Assembly (NCBI RefSeq): GCF_003336805.1
Contig: NZ_QFWJ01000002.1
Location: forward strand, 62,001 to 126,000
Direction of reading: 5' to 3'
DNA length: 64,000 nucleotides
DNA from: Marinospirillum perlucidum
GTDB taxonomy: Bacteria; Pseudomonadota; Gammaproteobacteria; Pseudomonadales; Halomonadaceae
Shown here piece by piece: positions 26,592-36,117 of this stretch; positions within the stretch are counted from its first letter, which is position 1, and each line of letters begins with the position of its first letter. Below the pieces are notes generated by a model. The model saw only the letters and a program-made list of their open reading frames with translations, ran no database searches and was not told the origin of the DNA. The position numbers were made by a program, and so were the translations under genes.

Positions 26592-28247
26592 ATGCTAGTC
26601 AGCTTAAGTATCCAGCAACTGGCCATCGTTGAACATCTGGAACTGGAATTCCGTTCCGGCATGACAGTGATTACCGGCGAAACCGGTGCCGGCAAATCCA
26701 TCCTTCTGCAAGCCCTGGGGCTGGCACTGGGTGATCGTGCTGACAGCGACAGTGTTCGCCATGGTGCCAAGCGTGCAGAAATCACCGCCTCCTTTGATCT
26801 CAGCCAACTGCCTGCTGCCCGAGAATGGCTGGTTTCCCATGATCTGGACACCGAGGAATGCCTTCTCAGACGCAGCCTGCTCTCCAACGGCCGCTCCAAG
26901 GCCTGGATCAACGGCCAGCCTTGCCCGGTACAGCATCTCAAGGAGCTGGGGCAGCTGCTTCTGGATATTCATGGTCAACATGCCCATCAGTCCCTCCTGC
27001 GCCGTGAAACCCACCTCCCCCTGCTGGATGAATATGCGGGCCTGGAAAAACAGGCCGCCGAACTCGCTGTGTCCTACCGTGATTGGCAGCAAGCACGCAA
27101 ACGCCTGGAGAACCTGCGCCAGCAGGATGATGCACAAAGAGCCAGAATCCAGCTTCTACGCTATCAGGTCGAGGAATTGGATCAACTGGGGCTGGCAGAA
27201 GAAGAATTATCCCAACTGGAATCTGAACAGGAAGAACTGGCCAATGCCGAGAACCTGATTCAAACCAGTCAGCAGGCAATGAGCTGTTGCGATCATGAAG
27301 AAGGGGCTGCGCTCCAGCAAGTCAGTCAGGCGCTGCAGCTGTTAACCGGCCTCAATAGCCCAGCCTTGAAGAACATTACCGAGCTCTTGTCCGAAGCCCA
27401 AATCCAGCTGCAGGAAGCCAGCCATGATCTGGAACTCTATTTGAGCAATTTGGAAATTGATCCCGCACGCCTGCAGTGGGTTGAAGAGCGCTTGAACACT
27501 ATTTACCAGACAGCACGCAAGCATCACATCCCTGCTGAAGAGCTGCCAGCCCTCCACCTGCAACTCAGGCAGGAACTTGAGGCCATTGATGCTGATGAAG
27601 GCAGCTTGGATCAACTCACCCAAGAGGTTGAAACCCTGGCGCAGCAGTACCGGGATCAGGCTGAAGAACTCAGCCAGAAGCGCAAACAGGCTGCCAGTCA
27701 ACTGGAGCAAGCCGTGGATGAGCAGCTCGCCTACCTGGGCATGGATAAAAGCCAGTTCCGGGTTAGCTTTGAAGCGGTCAAGACCTTCCAACCGCAAGGT
27801 AAGGATGAGGTCGAGTACCTGATTGCTCCCAACCCCGGACAACCTCCCAAGCCTCTGGTTCGTATTGCCTCGGGGGGCGAGCTGTCCCGTATCAGTCTGG
27901 CTATCCAGGTCGTCACGGCGGCAACTTCCAGCATTCCCACACTGGTGTTTGATGAAGTCGATGTCGGGATTTCCGGTGCCGTTGCCGAGATAGTCGGTCG
28001 TCTGTTGAAGCAGTTGTCACAACGGGGCCAGATCTTCTGTGTCACCCACCTGCCCCAGGTGGCTGCGCAGGGTGATCAGCACCTGCATATCCACAAGACG
28101 ACGGAAGAGGAGAACACCAGAACGCAAATGCAGTTACTGGATGAAACCGGACGGGTCGCTGAGCTGGCCAGAATGCTGGGCGGGGTTAAACTCTCCGAAT
28201 CCACCCTCGCCCATGCGCGGGAAATGCTACAGGAAAGCCGCCATTAA
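26592..28247 (+). CDS. recN: DNA repair protein RecN
   Basis: A 551-residue SMC-like ATPase for double-strand break repair. Walker A is GETGAGKSIL, and two long coiled-coil arms (about 160-370) flank the centre. The C-terminal part has the signature IASGGELSRISLAIQ, Walker B (PTLVFDEVDVGISG) and the D-loop. AGGGGAGG lies 4 bases before the ATG. It is expected to be one of the strongest SOS genes, in line with the LexA box. It is convergent to fur. Confidence 0.98.
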   Translation: MLVSLSIQQLAIVEHLELEFRSGMTVITGETGAGKSILLQALGLALGDRADSDSVRHGAKRAEITASFDLSQLPAAREWLVSHDLDTEECLLRRSLLSNGRSKAWINGQPCPVQHLKELGQLLLDIHGQHAHQSLLRRETHLPLLDEYAGLEKQAAELAVSYRDWQQARKRLENLRQQDDAQRARIQLLRYQVEELDQLGLAEEELSQLESEQEELANAENLIQTSQQAMSCCDHEEGAALQQVSQALQLLTGLNSPALKNITELLSEAQIQLQEASHDLELYLSNLEIDPARLQWVEERLNTIYQTARKHHIPAEELPALHLQLRQELEAIDADEGSLDQLTQEVETLAQQYRDQAEELSQKRKQAASQLEQAVDEQLAYLGMDKSQFRVSFEAVKTFQPQGKDEVEYLIAPNPGQPPKPLVRIASGGELSRISLAIQVVTAATSSIPTLVFDEVDVGISGAVAEIVGRLLKQLSQRGQIFCVTHLPQVAAQGDQHLHIHKTTEEENTRTQMQLLDETGRVAELARMLGGVKLSESTLAHAREMLQESRH

Positions 28248-28265
28248 GCAGCTTTTAGAGGCGGG

Positions 28266-28673
28266 TTAACGCTTTTTCTTAACGTAAAGAACCAGCGCGT
28301 GATCAACCAGATCCAGACCGTGTTCTTCGGCTAGCTGGTGTTGGCGCTTTTCGATTTCGGCATCATAGAATTCGATCACTTCTCCGGTATCCACATTGAC
28401 CATGTGATCGTGATGCTCTTCCTTGGACAGCTCAAAAACTGCATGACCGCCATCAAAGTTATGTTTGTCTACCAGCCCAGCCGCTTCAAACTGAGTCAGA
28501 ACACGATAGACAGTTGCCAAACCAACATCTTCACCTGACTCAATCAGGGTTTTGTACACATCCTCGGCACTCAGATGGTCTTCCGTATGCCGCTCCAGCA
28601 CCTGAAGTATCTTGATCCTGGGCAGGGTCACTTTAAGACCGGCCTTTCTTAATTCCTGATTTTCGTCAGCCAT
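28266..28673 (-). CDS. fur: Ferric uptake regulator Fur
   Basis: A 135-residue winged-helix repressor that uses Fe2+. The DNA-binding part spans about 1-85 (AGLKVTLPRIKILQVL, VGLATVYRVLTQFEAAGLV). The metal-binding His/Glu cluster is HHDHM with FELSKEEHH before it. The structural CXXC of E. coli Fur is absent (VNVDTGEVIEF), as in Pseudomonas Fur, and the protein contains no cysteine at all. Fur regulates iron uptake and storage genes. It is divergent from bamE, the usual order. Confidence 0.97.
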   Translation of the reverse strand: MADENQELRKAGLKVTLPRIKILQVLERHTEDHLSAEDVYKTLIESGEDVGLATVYRVLTQFEAAGLVDKHNFDGGHAVFELSKEEHHDHMVNVDTGEVIEFYDAEIEKRQHQLAEEHGLDLVDHALVLYVKKKR

Positions 28674-28724
28674 GGGTACTCTCTATGCTAAAGTGATCAG
28701 AAGCCTTCGCAGTTGCGCAAGGTT

Positions 28725-28752
28725 TTGAGTATCATTCACCTCCCTCTATTAT
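28725..28752 (+). promoter_or_regulatory. Candidate sigma-70 promoter of bamE
   Basis: TTGAGT (28725-28730), 16 bases, TATTAT (28747-28752), 34 bases before the bamE ATG. Confidence 0.55.
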
Positions 28753-28786
28753 TCACTGAAGCGACCCAGAGTTAAACCCATTTGTT

Positions 28787-29170
28787 ATGAAAAAACCGAC
28801 CAAATTACTCACTTATATCCTGCTAGTGGTCGTTGTCAGCGGTTGCAGCTGGCTGGCTCCTCACAAACGTGAAATACAACAGGGCAACCTCTTTGAACAA
28901 GAGCAGGTGGATCAGCTGGAACTGGGCATGAGTCGGGAGCAGGTAAGATATCTGCTGGGAACACCACTGATTCAACCCCTGGGGAAGGGGCAGCATTGGT
29001 ACTATGTTTATCAACTGCGCCAAGGACAGGAATTACTTCAACGTAAGCAGTTACATCTAGTCTTCAGCAGCGATGCAGGCGAGGAAGCTCAATTAACGGC
29101 CATCAATTTTGAAGCCCTTGCAGAAGAAGAGGCGTCTCAGTCAGGCCCGGTTCCTTTGACTGACGATTAA
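28787..29170 (+). CDS. bamE: Outer membrane assembly lipoprotein BamE (SmpA/OmlA)
   Basis: A 127-residue lipoprotein of the beta-barrel assembly machine. The signal peptide ends in lipobox VSGC. The SmpA/OmlA domain shows QGNLFEQEQVDQLELGMSR, QVRYLLGTPLIQP and WYYVYQLRQG. It stabilises the BamA-BamCD complex. An acidic tail (EALAEEEASQSG) extends past the domain. It is divergent from fur and convergent to rnfH. Confidence 0.95.
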   Translation: MKKPTKLLTYILLVVVVSGCSWLAPHKREIQQGNLFEQEQVDQLELGMSREQVRYLLGTPLIQPLGKGQHWYYVYQLRQGQELLQRKQLHLVFSSDAGEEAQLTAINFEALAEEEASQSGPVPLTDD

Positions 29171-29176
29171 ACCCGG

Positions 29177-29455
29177 CTAGTCCCCGGCGGCTCGTTTGGC
29201 TCGGGCCGCCTTGGGATCAGCCAGCAAAGGACGGTAGATCTCTATCCGATCACCTTCACGTACGCTTTGCTCTTCAGGCTTGGCAACGGGTTTGCTGAAA
29301 ATCCCCAGGCGTGCCTTTTCCACGTCAATATCAGGGAAAAAGCGTTCCATTTCGGCCAGCACAGCGGCCTGGCGAACACTGGTGCCCTCAGGTACCTCCA
29401 GCTGCAGTAATTTTTGCTTGTCCGGTAGCGCATAGGCTACTTCGATTCTAGGCAT
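29177..29455 (-). CDS. rnfH: RnfH family ubiquitin-like protein
   Basis: A 92-residue UPF0125/RnfH protein with a beta-grasp fold (RIEVAYALPDKQ, VPEGTSVRQAAVL, VREGDRIEIYRPLLADPK). The function is poorly known; the family is named from rnf electron-transport clusters but generally lies beside ratA, as here. Start 29455 gives the family start MPRIEVAYAL and overlaps the ratA stop by 8 bases; a more distant start at 29479 is less likely. The tail is basic (KAARAKRAAGD). Confidence 0.92.
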   Translation of the reverse strand: MPRIEVAYALPDKQKLLQLEVPEGTSVRQAAVLAEMERFFPDIDVEKARLGIFSKPVAKPEEQSVREGDRIEIYRPLLADPKAARAKRAAGD

Positions 29456-29888
29456 GTTTTCCGTAAACCTCGTCGGCACGCTTTACAAAGGCATCCACCA
29501 GGTTGGCGGCCATCTGACTGAACAGGGGCCCCAGGGCGGCAGACACCACACGACCCGCCAGTTCAAACTCTAAATCCAGGCTGACCTTGCAGGCCTGCTC
29601 ATTCAGCGGCTGAAATTTCCATTGACCTTCCAGCTTTTTAAAAGGACCATCCACCAACTTCAGGTCGATGCGCTCGGGGTCCTTTAATTCATTCCGGGTA
29701 GTAAAGCGGTATTTCATGCCCGCTTTCGACAGTTCCAGCTCACCAATCAGATAATCATCTTTTCTTTCGATCAGGCGGGCATCACTGCAACCGGGAAGAA
29801 ATTTCGGGTAAGATTCACAGTCATTGACCAACTCGAACATTTCTTTAGCCGAGTGCATGACCAAAGCCGAACGGCTGATACGGCTCAT
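29448..29888 (-). CDS. ratA: RatA/COQ10-like START domain protein
   Basis: A 146-residue protein of the polyketide cyclase/COQ10 START family (SALVMHSAKEMFELVNDCESYP, FLPGCSDARLIER, GPFKKLEGQWKFQPL). In E. coli the homologue was named RatA, a ribosome-association inhibitor; in other bacteria it is linked to ubiquinone function. I cannot tell which applies. It is divergent from smpB, with rnfH downstream, the common arrangement. Confidence 0.92.
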   Translation of the reverse strand: MSRISRSALVMHSAKEMFELVNDCESYPKFLPGCSDARLIERKDDYLIGELELSKAGMKYRFTTRNELKDPERIDLKLVDGPFKKLEGQWKFQPLNEQACKVSLDLEFELAGRVVSAALGPLFSQMAANLVDAFVKRADEVYGKHA

Positions 29889-29981
29889 ACTAGTCTCCAG
29901 TTTGCAGCTGCTTTGCTGAAGATTCTAACATGAGCGCCTTTTTCTGCAGAATTTCTCGGATAGATCAGGATCGACCTTTAT

Positions 29982-30464
29982 ATGGGCAAAAAGTCTAAAA
30001 AACCACTGAACAGCAACACGATAGCAGTCAACCGCAAGGCACGGCATGAATATCATGTTGAAGAAACCCTGGAAGCAGGCTTGGTTCTGGCAGGCTGGGA
30101 AGTGAAAAGCCTGAGAGCGGGCAAATGCCAGCTCACCGATACCTATATTCTGATCAAGAATGAAGAAGCCTGGCTGCTGGGCTCACACATTACGCCTCTA
30201 ACCACTGCTTCTACTCATGTAGTGGCTGATCCTACGCGTACCCGTAAGCTGCTGCTGCATAAGAAGGAGATTGCACGCCTTCTGGGCAAGATCAACCAGA
30301 AGGGCTTTACCTGTGTGCCACTTTCGCTCTACTGGAAGGGCAACAAGGTCAAGTGCAAGCTGGCCCTGGTAAAAGGTAAACAACTGCACGACAAGCGCGC
30401 TGCAGACAAAGACAAGGATTGGCAACGCCAGAAGAGCCGTATACTGCGTGAGCAAAATCGCTGA
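29982..30464 (+). CDS. smpB: SsrA-binding protein SmpB
   Basis: A 160-residue RNA-binding protein with the OB-fold motifs [42 protein letters not shown] and a basic C-terminal tail ([16 protein letters not shown]) that enters the ribosome decoding site. It binds tmRNA and is needed for rescue of stalled ribosomes. The tmRNA gene lies 69 bases downstream on the same strand. Confidence 0.98.
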   Translation: MGKKSKKPLNSNTIAVNRKARHEYHVEETLEAGLVLAGWEVKSLRAGKCQLTDTYILIKNEEAWLLGSHITPLTTASTHVVADPTRTRKLLLHKKEIARLLGKINQKGFTCVPLSLYWKGNKVKCKLALVKGKQLHDKRAADKDKDWQRQKSRILREQNR

Positions 30465-30533
30465 TAAACGCGGAACTTTTTTAGCAGCTTGTGGTTTAAC
30501 CTAGTGACTGTGTTAAGATGCAGTCCACATCAA

Positions 30534-30892
30534 GGGGACGTTCTGGCTTCGACGCCGATAGCGAAACCTGAGGTGCATGCCGAGAGTGAAGTGGCTCTCG
30601 TAAATCAATCGCTTCAACGTTATAGTCGCAAACGACGACTCTTACGCTCTAGCTGCATAAGCTACTCCTGAAGCCAAGTTGCCTATCGCTGGTGGACGGA
30701 GATATGAGCGCAGTAAGATAGGATCGCAGCAAAGATAGCCTTCGTCGGCGCTGCTAAAACTAAATCGAAGGATCGCTGAAGGGTATCCTGTTCGTCGGAG
30801 ACCTGACAGTTAAAACAAAAGGCGAAACTAAGCATGTAGATCCAAGGGCAGAGTGTCGGCGGACGCGGGTTCAACTCCCGCCGTCTCCACCA
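30534..30892 (+). ncRNA. ssrA: Transfer-messenger RNA
   Basis: A 359-base tmRNA. The 5' end GGGGACG pairs with CGTCTCC near the 3' end to make the acceptor stem, and the encoded CCA ends at 30892. The T-arm is GCGGGTTCAACTCCCGC. The tag frame runs 30628-30660 and reads ANDDSYALAA, ending in the Leu-Ala-Ala protease signal. Together with SmpB it frees stalled ribosomes and marks the product for degradation. The exact 5' processing point is inferred from pairing. A possible -10 (TAAGAT, 30514-30519) lies upstream. Confidence 0.98.
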
Positions 30893-30900
30893 AACATCGG

Positions 30901-30936
30901 ACCCCGGCAGTCAGCTGATTGCCGGGGTCTTTTTTT
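30901..30936 (+). terminator. Intrinsic terminator of tmRNA
   Basis: ACCCCGGCA and TGCCGGGGT form a 9-bp stem followed by C and seven Ts. Confidence 0.92.
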
Positions 30937-30938
30937 GC

Positions 30939-32549
30939 CTAGACCTTGAAGGCCCCGACCACCAGGTTGAGTTGATCTGTTTGCTGTTTCAGGGCCGTTG
31001 CCAGATCATTCAGACTGCGTGAAGAGTCATTGCTCTGTGAGGAGTAATCAGCAATGCTCTGCAGGTTTTCATTAATTTCACCCACGACATTGGTTTGCTC
31101 TTCAGTCGCAGTGGCAGTCTGCAGCGACATATTGGTAATCTCGCTGACTGCGCCTTGAATGCTGGTAAACGCATCCGTCGAACGCTCTACATCCTCTACC
31201 GTAGTCCGGACCAAATCCAGGCCCTGCTGAATCGCCTTGACCGCGCCGCTGGCTCCCTCCTGCAATTTTTCAATTTTTTCGCGAATGTCTTCTGTCGAAC
31301 TTTGCGTCTGACTGGCCAGAGCCCTGACCTCTTCTGCCACAACTGCAAAGCCACGACCCTGATCACCGGCCCTGGCGGCTTCAATAGCAGCATTCAAAGC
31401 CAGCAAGTTAGTTTGTTCAGCAATCCCTTTGATGACATCGAGAACACTGCCGACGCTCTCTGCTTCGTCAGCCAAATGACCGATCGCTTCAGATGACTGG
31501 CTTAACTGACGAGACAAGTCCCGGACACGTTGGCTGGATTGAGAGGATATATCCACTCCCTGATCAACCGAGCCATGAGCCTGATTAGCGGCTTCTGCAC
31601 CAGCATTGGAGTTGGAGGCAATTTCACGTGCGGCTGAATGCATTTCCTCCATGGCAACCACCACCTGGTCAACAATTTCTTGTTGTCGCTCAGTCAACTG
31701 GATGTTAGAAGCAGCTGTTGAGTGCAATAGCTGGGTGCGTTCGGTTACATCGCTATTGACCTCTTTCACCACGGATATTGATTGACGCAGCTTTTCCATG
31801 ACCTGGTTAAATGCATCGGCCACCTGCCCCAGCTCGTCCTTGGAGTTAACCGGGATACGGGCAGTCAAATCGCCTTCACCCTGGGCGACATCCTTCATAC
31901 GATTACGCAAGGATTCTATGGGTGTTACCAAGAAACGAGGAGCAAGGATTCCAGCCAGAATAAATGCGATCACCAATACTGCCAGCTGAACCAATTGCAT
32001 AAAGGTCTGCTGCTCCAGGGTGGCAGCAGCCTGAGTGGAAGAATCCTGGGCCAAGCTATCAATGCGTTCGCCCAGACTATTTAACAGTTCGCGGGGAGCC
32101 TCGAACAATTCGGTGCGTTCTTCTAGGCGAGGGTTTTGCAGCAACTCCTCGGAGTGCCTCTGCCAACGCTCCATCAGCTCTTGATACTCCTGTTTGCGCT
32201 CTTGCGGTATCACTGCTCCGAGATAATCGATCGCGTGCAGACCCCGTTCCAGTGCCTGGGTGTAGTTGTCAGTTCGATCCGCATCCAGGCTATCCCAACC
32301 TTGACGACTTCCTGCAGCCAGCAAAGCTCTTTGCTCCCTAAGCGCTACCAGATTCTGATACAAATCGCGATCGGCATTGAGTACAGCTGAAATGGCGGGA
32401 AAGTAGTCCTCGTCAAAACTCTTCACCTGGGTAAGCAGACTATTCATAGCCAGGTAAGAAGAAGCATTCATGTAGATAATTAACAAAGCGGCTAAAAGCA
32501 GTGGCAACCTGATTTTATGCTTGAGTGACCAGTTTTTTATACTTTGCAT
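30939..32549 (-). CDS. Methyl-accepting chemotaxis protein
   Basis: A 536-residue chemoreceptor. Two membrane helices ([19 protein letters not shown] near the start and [18 protein letters not shown] near 190-208) enclose a helical periplasmic domain of about 150 residues, of the four-helix-bundle type. HAMP follows, then the signalling domain with the hairpin tip ending [19 protein letters not shown]. It signals via CheW/CheA; the ligand is unknown. I chose ATG 32549 with AGGGG 7-8 bases upstream over a TTG at 32570. The 161 bases upstream, before the next gene, hold a CGCCTG/CAGGCG hairpin without a T-run. Confidence 0.95.
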   Translation of the reverse strand: MQSIKNWSLKHKIRLPLLLAALLIIYMNASSYLAMNSLLTQVKSFDEDYFPAISAVLNADRDLYQNLVALREQRALLAAGSRQGWDSLDADRTDNYTQALERGLHAIDYLGAVIPQERKQEYQELMERWQRHSEELLQNPRLEERTELFEAPRELLNSLGERIDSLAQDSSTQAAATLEQQTFMQLVQLAVLVIAFILAGILAPRFLVTPIESLRNRMKDVAQGEGDLTARIPVNSKDELGQVADAFNQVMEKLRQSISVVKEVNSDVTERTQLLHSTAASNIQLTERQQEIVDQVVVAMEEMHSAAREIASNSNAGAEAANQAHGSVDQGVDISSQSSQRVRDLSRQLSQSSEAIGHLADEAESVGSVLDVIKGIAEQTNLLALNAAIEAARAGDQGRGFAVVAEEVRALASQTQSSTEDIREKIEKLQEGASGAVKAIQQGLDLVRTTVEDVERSTDAFTSIQGAVSEITNMSLQTATATEEQTNVVGEINENLQSIADYSSQSNDSSRSLNDLATALKQQTDQLNLVVGAFKV

Positions 32550-32710
32550 TCTGCGTCCCCTTATCAGCAAGCTGACTATTAATTTTTGTTAACTATCCTT
32601 GGAGTATACAAAGCAGTTTTCAAAATGACAGGCTCTTTTGAAGGGTTTTTTTTCCTGCCTTGCCTTGTATGAACAGAGCCCGAGGCATTGGATACGCCTG
32701 AAGCAGGCGG

Positions 32711-33175
32711 TTAATCTTGGCGGGGAATTTTCAGAACATTGCTCCAGTAGTCACCCAGACTTTTAATCACGTGTATAAACTGGTCAATGTCTATCGGCTT
32801 GGTGATGAAACCTGATGCACCACTTTCATAGCAGCTTTCTATATCCTGTTCAGCATCAGAAGTCGTCAGAACCACCACGGGCAGGCGTTTTAATCCGGCA
32901 TCTTTTTTCACTTCGGCCAGAAATTCGCGTCCATTCATGCGCGGCATATTCAAATCCAGAAGAATCAAGCCCGGCGTTGCGGCTTGCTCATAAGGCGGGT
33001 CTTTTTTAAGGTAGGCTAGAGCATCCAGACCATCAACGACCTGATCCATCTGGATATCCAACTGACTCTCGCGAAAAGCCAAGCGTACCAAATGGGCATC
33101 TGCTGGTTCATCTTCGACCAGTAACACCTGCAGGGAGGTACCTGAATCTGCCGGATTTGACGTGCGTCCACTCAT
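32711..33175 (-). CDS. CheY-like single-domain response regulator (Rcp1 type)
   Basis: A 154-residue receiver-only protein. Acidic residues EDEPAD, phospho-acceptor Asp in LILLDLNMPRMNG, Thr in VVLTTSD and Lys in FITKPIDIDQF are all in place. The sequence style (LVRLAFRES, DGLDALAYL) is that of Rcp1-type regulators, usually partners of phytochrome-like or hybrid kinases rather than CheA. No kinase is adjacent; a chemoreceptor gene follows on the same strand 161 bases on. Partner and output are unknown. Confidence 0.92.
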   Translation of the reverse strand: MSGRTSNPADSGTSLQVLLVEDEPADAHLVRLAFRESQLDIQMDQVVDGLDALAYLKKDPPYEQAATPGLILLDLNMPRMNGREFLAEVKKDAGLKRLPVVVLTTSDAEQDIESCYESGASGFITKPIDIDQFIHVIKSLGDYWSNVLKIPRQD

Positions 33176-33268
33176 TGTAATGTTTTTCCCTAAATCGATG
33201 CATGGTTATGAATTGTTAGCCAGGCCCTGTTTAAAATCAAGACGGGCGGCGGCTATTTTAACCGCTTA

Positions 33269-33277
33269 TGATATAAT
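33269..33277 (+). promoter_or_regulatory. Extended -10 promoter before the RmlD-like gene
   Basis: TGATATAAT is a perfect extended -10 element, 30 bases before the ATG at 33307. No -35 is needed or seen. Confidence 0.6.
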
Positions 33278-33306
33278 TACACTTTGATTTTTCTAGGTAA
33301 TCCTCT

Positions 33307-34128
33307 ATGCGCATACTCTTCCTTTCTGACTATCAGCCCCTGTACCAGGCACTGGAAGAAGAGGCCCAGCGTTACTCCGAATTGGAAATTCTATCAACCG
33401 ATGCACAAACCCAGCCTTTGGCATTGCCCGATTTCGATTTTCTGCTCCTGGCCCCCTTAGGGCATTCGGGCGAAGTATCCCTGGAACCTGATTACAGTCA
33501 ACTAAAGTTTTGGCAAGAAAAGCTCCCCCAGTTATTGGAGCTAAGCGCCTCCCGACAAGCGCAGCTACTGCTGATTTCATCGGACCGGGTTTTCTCGCCC
33601 GAACAACAGGCCGTATCTGAGCAGGACCCCACCTTAGCGGAAGACCAGCTGGCTTTGCGACTCCTCGAGCTAGAACAAGCTGCTGGCAGCTACCCTCAAA
33701 GCATTATTTTAAGGACGCCACCCCTGCTGAGTTCATCCCTTCAGGGAGGACTGGCCCAGCTAATTGAACGCTGCAAAAAACATCAAGCTCCGGATGATAT
33801 CGATTACAGAGGCCTGCAACCACTCGATGATTTGGCCAGGGTTCTGCTTGGCATCGCACTGCAACTGGATTCTGGTGCCCAGGCTCATGGTATTTATCAT
33901 TACGCAGGCAGCGAACCGGTCAGTCAAACTGAGCTGATGCATACCTTGGCACGTTATTTGAACACCCCCTCCTACCCTGGCGACCTGTCCGGCACCACTC
34001 GCCAGGGCATGAATACCCAACACCTACTGGAAACCTTTGGCGTGCACCCCCGTGCCTGGCGCGCCTCCTTGCCCGATTTACTGGAGAAGCTGGATGGCTC
34101 TGTCCACAGCGACAAAGATGACACCTAA
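33307..34128 (+). CDS. RmlD-like sugar-nucleotide-binding protein, degenerate
   Basis: A 273-residue protein with the outline of dTDP-4-dehydrorhamnose reductase-like SDRs: RILFLSDYQPLYQAL at the start, LLISSDRVFSP in place of the usual STDYVFDG, and a C-terminal substrate-type region (LMHTLARYLNTPSYPG). The Rossmann GxxGxxG is missing from the first loop and the YxxxK pair is not evident. It may bind a nucleotide sugar without reducing it, or have lost cofactor binding. It overlaps the acyltransferase gene at the 3' end, so both act in one operon. Confidence 0.75.
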   Translation: MRILFLSDYQPLYQALEEEAQRYSELEILSTDAQTQPLALPDFDFLLLAPLGHSGEVSLEPDYSQLKFWQEKLPQLLELSASRQAQLLLISSDRVFSPEQQAVSEQDPTLAEDQLALRLLELEQAAGSYPQSIILRTPPLLSSSLQGGLAQLIERCKKHQAPDDIDYRGLQPLDDLARVLLGIALQLDSGAQAHGIYHYAGSEPVSQTELMHTLARYLNTPSYPGDLSGTTRQGMNTQHLLETFGVHPRAWRASLPDLLEKLDGSVHSDKDDT

Positions 34129-34885
34129 CACTAATCTCAAAAGCCGCCCACTGGGCAGCCTGCTGTTTTATTTTGGCTATTTTTTTGCACTGTTATTTAT
34201 CGGCGCTCCACTTGCCCTGGTGGTATGGCCGCTGCCAGTCACCAAGCGCTTTCGATTACTGAACTGGCATAGCCGCTTTGTGATCTGGTGGTTACAACTC
34301 ACCTGCGGCATCACCTATCGTTTTGAAGGCAAGGAAAACCTGCCTGATGGTGCTTTTGTGATGGTCGCGAACCATCAAAGTGAATGGGAAACCATGTATT
34401 TGCAAACCCTTAAACCGCCAATTTGCACTGTACTCAAGCAGGAGCTTTTAAACCTGCCCATCTTTGGCTGGGGGTTGAGATTGATTAAGCCTATCCCTCT
34501 GGATCGTAGCCAACCGGCAAAGATGATCCGCATCCTTCTCAAGGTCGGTGCCGAACGTCTTGCAGAAGGTATTTCAGTGCTGATTTTTCCGGAAGGTACG
34601 CGGGTGCCCCCTGGGCAGCGCAAAGCTTTCAGCAAGAGTGCCGCCATGCTGGCGTGTCGTGCAGGAGTACCTGTGGTTCCTATTGCTCACAATGCTGGCG
34701 AGCACTGGAGTAACAAGACACTGATCAAGTATTCCGGTGTTCTGACCATGCGAATCGGTCAGCCCATAGCGACCCAAGGCAGGAAGGCCGACGAGGTTAC
34801 TCGGGAAGCAGAGGAGTGGATCGAAGCACAGCTGGCCGAGATATCTCAAATCCCTCGACCAGCTGTACCAACAACTGAGGATTAA
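34094..34885 (+). CDS. 1-acyl-sn-glycerol-3-phosphate acyltransferase (PlsC family)
   Basis: A 263-residue membrane-associated acyltransferase that makes phosphatidic acid from lysophosphatidic acid. A hydrophobic N-terminal stretch ([20 protein letters not shown]) is followed by motif I NHQSEWE (His94), then [14 protein letters not shown] and VPVVPIAHN. Motif I has Glu99 where the usual HX4D has Asp, as in a known subgroup of proteobacterial PlsC. ATG 34094 has GGAG 6-7 bases upstream; ATG 34118 is an alternative. It overlaps the RmlD-like gene and is convergent to fabB. Confidence 0.88.
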   Translation: MALSTATKMTPNTNLKSRPLGSLLFYFGYFFALLFIGAPLALVVWPLPVTKRFRLLNWHSRFVIWWLQLTCGITYRFEGKENLPDGAFVMVANHQSEWETMYLQTLKPPICTVLKQELLNLPIFGWGLRLIKPIPLDRSQPAKMIRILLKVGAERLAEGISVLIFPEGTRVPPGQRKAFSKSAAMLACRAGVPVVPIAHNAGEHWSNKTLIKYSGVLTMRIGQPIATQGRKADEVTREAEEWIEAQLAEISQIPRPAVPTTED

Positions 34886-36102
34886 TCCTGGTAGCGCTGG
34901 AACACCAGGCAGGCGTTCGTACCACCAAAACCAAAGCTGTTGGAGAGAACTCGGTCAAGCTTCACGCCCTCGCGAGCTTGGCCGGTGACCAGATCAAAGC
35001 CTTCAGCCGCTTCATCCAGCTCCGTCACGTTGGCAGAAGCTGCAATGAAATCATTCTCCATCATCAACAGAGAATAGATGGCTTCCTGAACGCCTGTGGC
35101 ACCCAGGGAATGACCGGTCAGCGATTTGGTTGAACTCATCGCCGGGCTCTGGTCACCAAAAACTTCGCGAATGGCTTTGAGCTCCGCCACATCACCAACA
35201 GGCGTGGAAGTACCGTGAGTATTGATGTAGTCAATATCCCCTTCCAGGTTCTGCATGGCCTGCTGCATACAACGTACAGCACCTTCACCGGAAGGAGCGA
35301 CCATGTCGTAACCATCCGAGGTTGCACCATAGCCAACCAGCTCACCATATATCTTGGCACCACGAGCCTTGGCATGCTCTAGCTCTTCCAGAACCAGCAT
35401 ACCGCCGCCACCAGCGATAACGAAACCATCACGGGCCTTGTCATAGGGGCGCGAGGCTTGTTCAGGATTATCGTTGTAGTTGGTAGTCAGGGCACCCATG
35501 GCATCAAAGAGACAGGAAAGTGTCCAGTGCTCTTCTTCACCGCCGCCGGCAAACACGACATCCTGCTTACCCAACTGAATCATCTCCATGGCATTGCCGA
35601 TGCAGTGAGCCGAGGTGGCACAAGCCGAGGAAATGGAATAGTTCACGCCCTTGATTTTAAAGGGTGTGGCCAGACAGGCTGAAACCGTACTACCCATGGT
35701 GCGAGTTACCCGGTAGGGCCCCACACGACGCAGGCCTTTTTCACGCAGTACATCGGCAGCTTCTACCTGGTTGGCCGAGGAGGCGCCGCCAGAACCGGCG
35801 ATCAGGCCTGTGCGAACATTAGAAACCTGCTCTTCGCTAAGACCGGAATCAGCGATCGCCTGCTGCATGGAAAGATAAGCAAAAGCAGCAGCATCACCCA
35901 TAAAACGCTTGAGTTTGCGATCCACCAATTCATCCAGGTTGAGATCCACGCTGCCTGCAACCTGGCTGCGAAAACCCTTGTCAGCATATTCCTGTTTGAA
36001 TTTGATGCCAGAGCGCCCCTGCTTAAGAGCCTCCAGAACGCTTTGTTTATCCGCACCCAGGCAGGAAACTATACCCAGGCCTGTAACAACAACTCGTTTC
36101 AT
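34882..36102 (-). CDS. fabB: 3-oxoacyl-ACP synthase I
   Basis: A 406-residue condensing enzyme of unsaturated fatty acid synthesis. The Cys-His-His triad sits in [21 protein letters not shown] and TGHSLGATG. The start [16 protein letters not shown] and the glycine-rich end [15 protein letters not shown] are typical. AGAGGG lies 7-8 bases before the ATG and 15 bases separate it from fabA, the standard operon. It elongates cis-unsaturated acyl-ACP, here in a window also rich in lipid-modifying genes. Confidence 0.98.
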   Translation of the reverse strand: MKRVVVTGLGIVSCLGADKQSVLEALKQGRSGIKFKQEYADKGFRSQVAGSVDLNLDELVDRKLKRFMGDAAAFAYLSMQQAIADSGLSEEQVSNVRTGLIAGSGGASSANQVEAADVLREKGLRRVGPYRVTRTMGSTVSACLATPFKIKGVNYSISSACATSAHCIGNAMEMIQLGKQDVVFAGGGEEEHWTLSCLFDAMGALTTNYNDNPEQASRPYDKARDGFVIAGGGGMLVLEELEHAKARGAKIYGELVGYGATSDGYDMVAPSGEGAVRCMQQAMQNLEGDIDYINTHGTSTPVGDVAELKAIREVFGDQSPAMSSTKSLTGHSLGATGVQEAIYSLLMMENDFIAASANVTELDEAAEGFDLVTGQAREGVKLDRVLSNSFGFGGTNACLVFQRYQD

Positions 36103-36117
36103 TGATTCTGCCCTCTT

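Noticed and set aside
28674-28786. Fur box in the fur-bamE interval
   Set aside because: ATCATT-like pieces occur but no 19-bp dyad near the Fur consensus is formed.
29448-29888. ratA-rnfH as a toxin-antitoxin module
   Set aside because: Gene order is widely conserved housekeeping and the toxin-antitoxin label for this pair is weakly supported.
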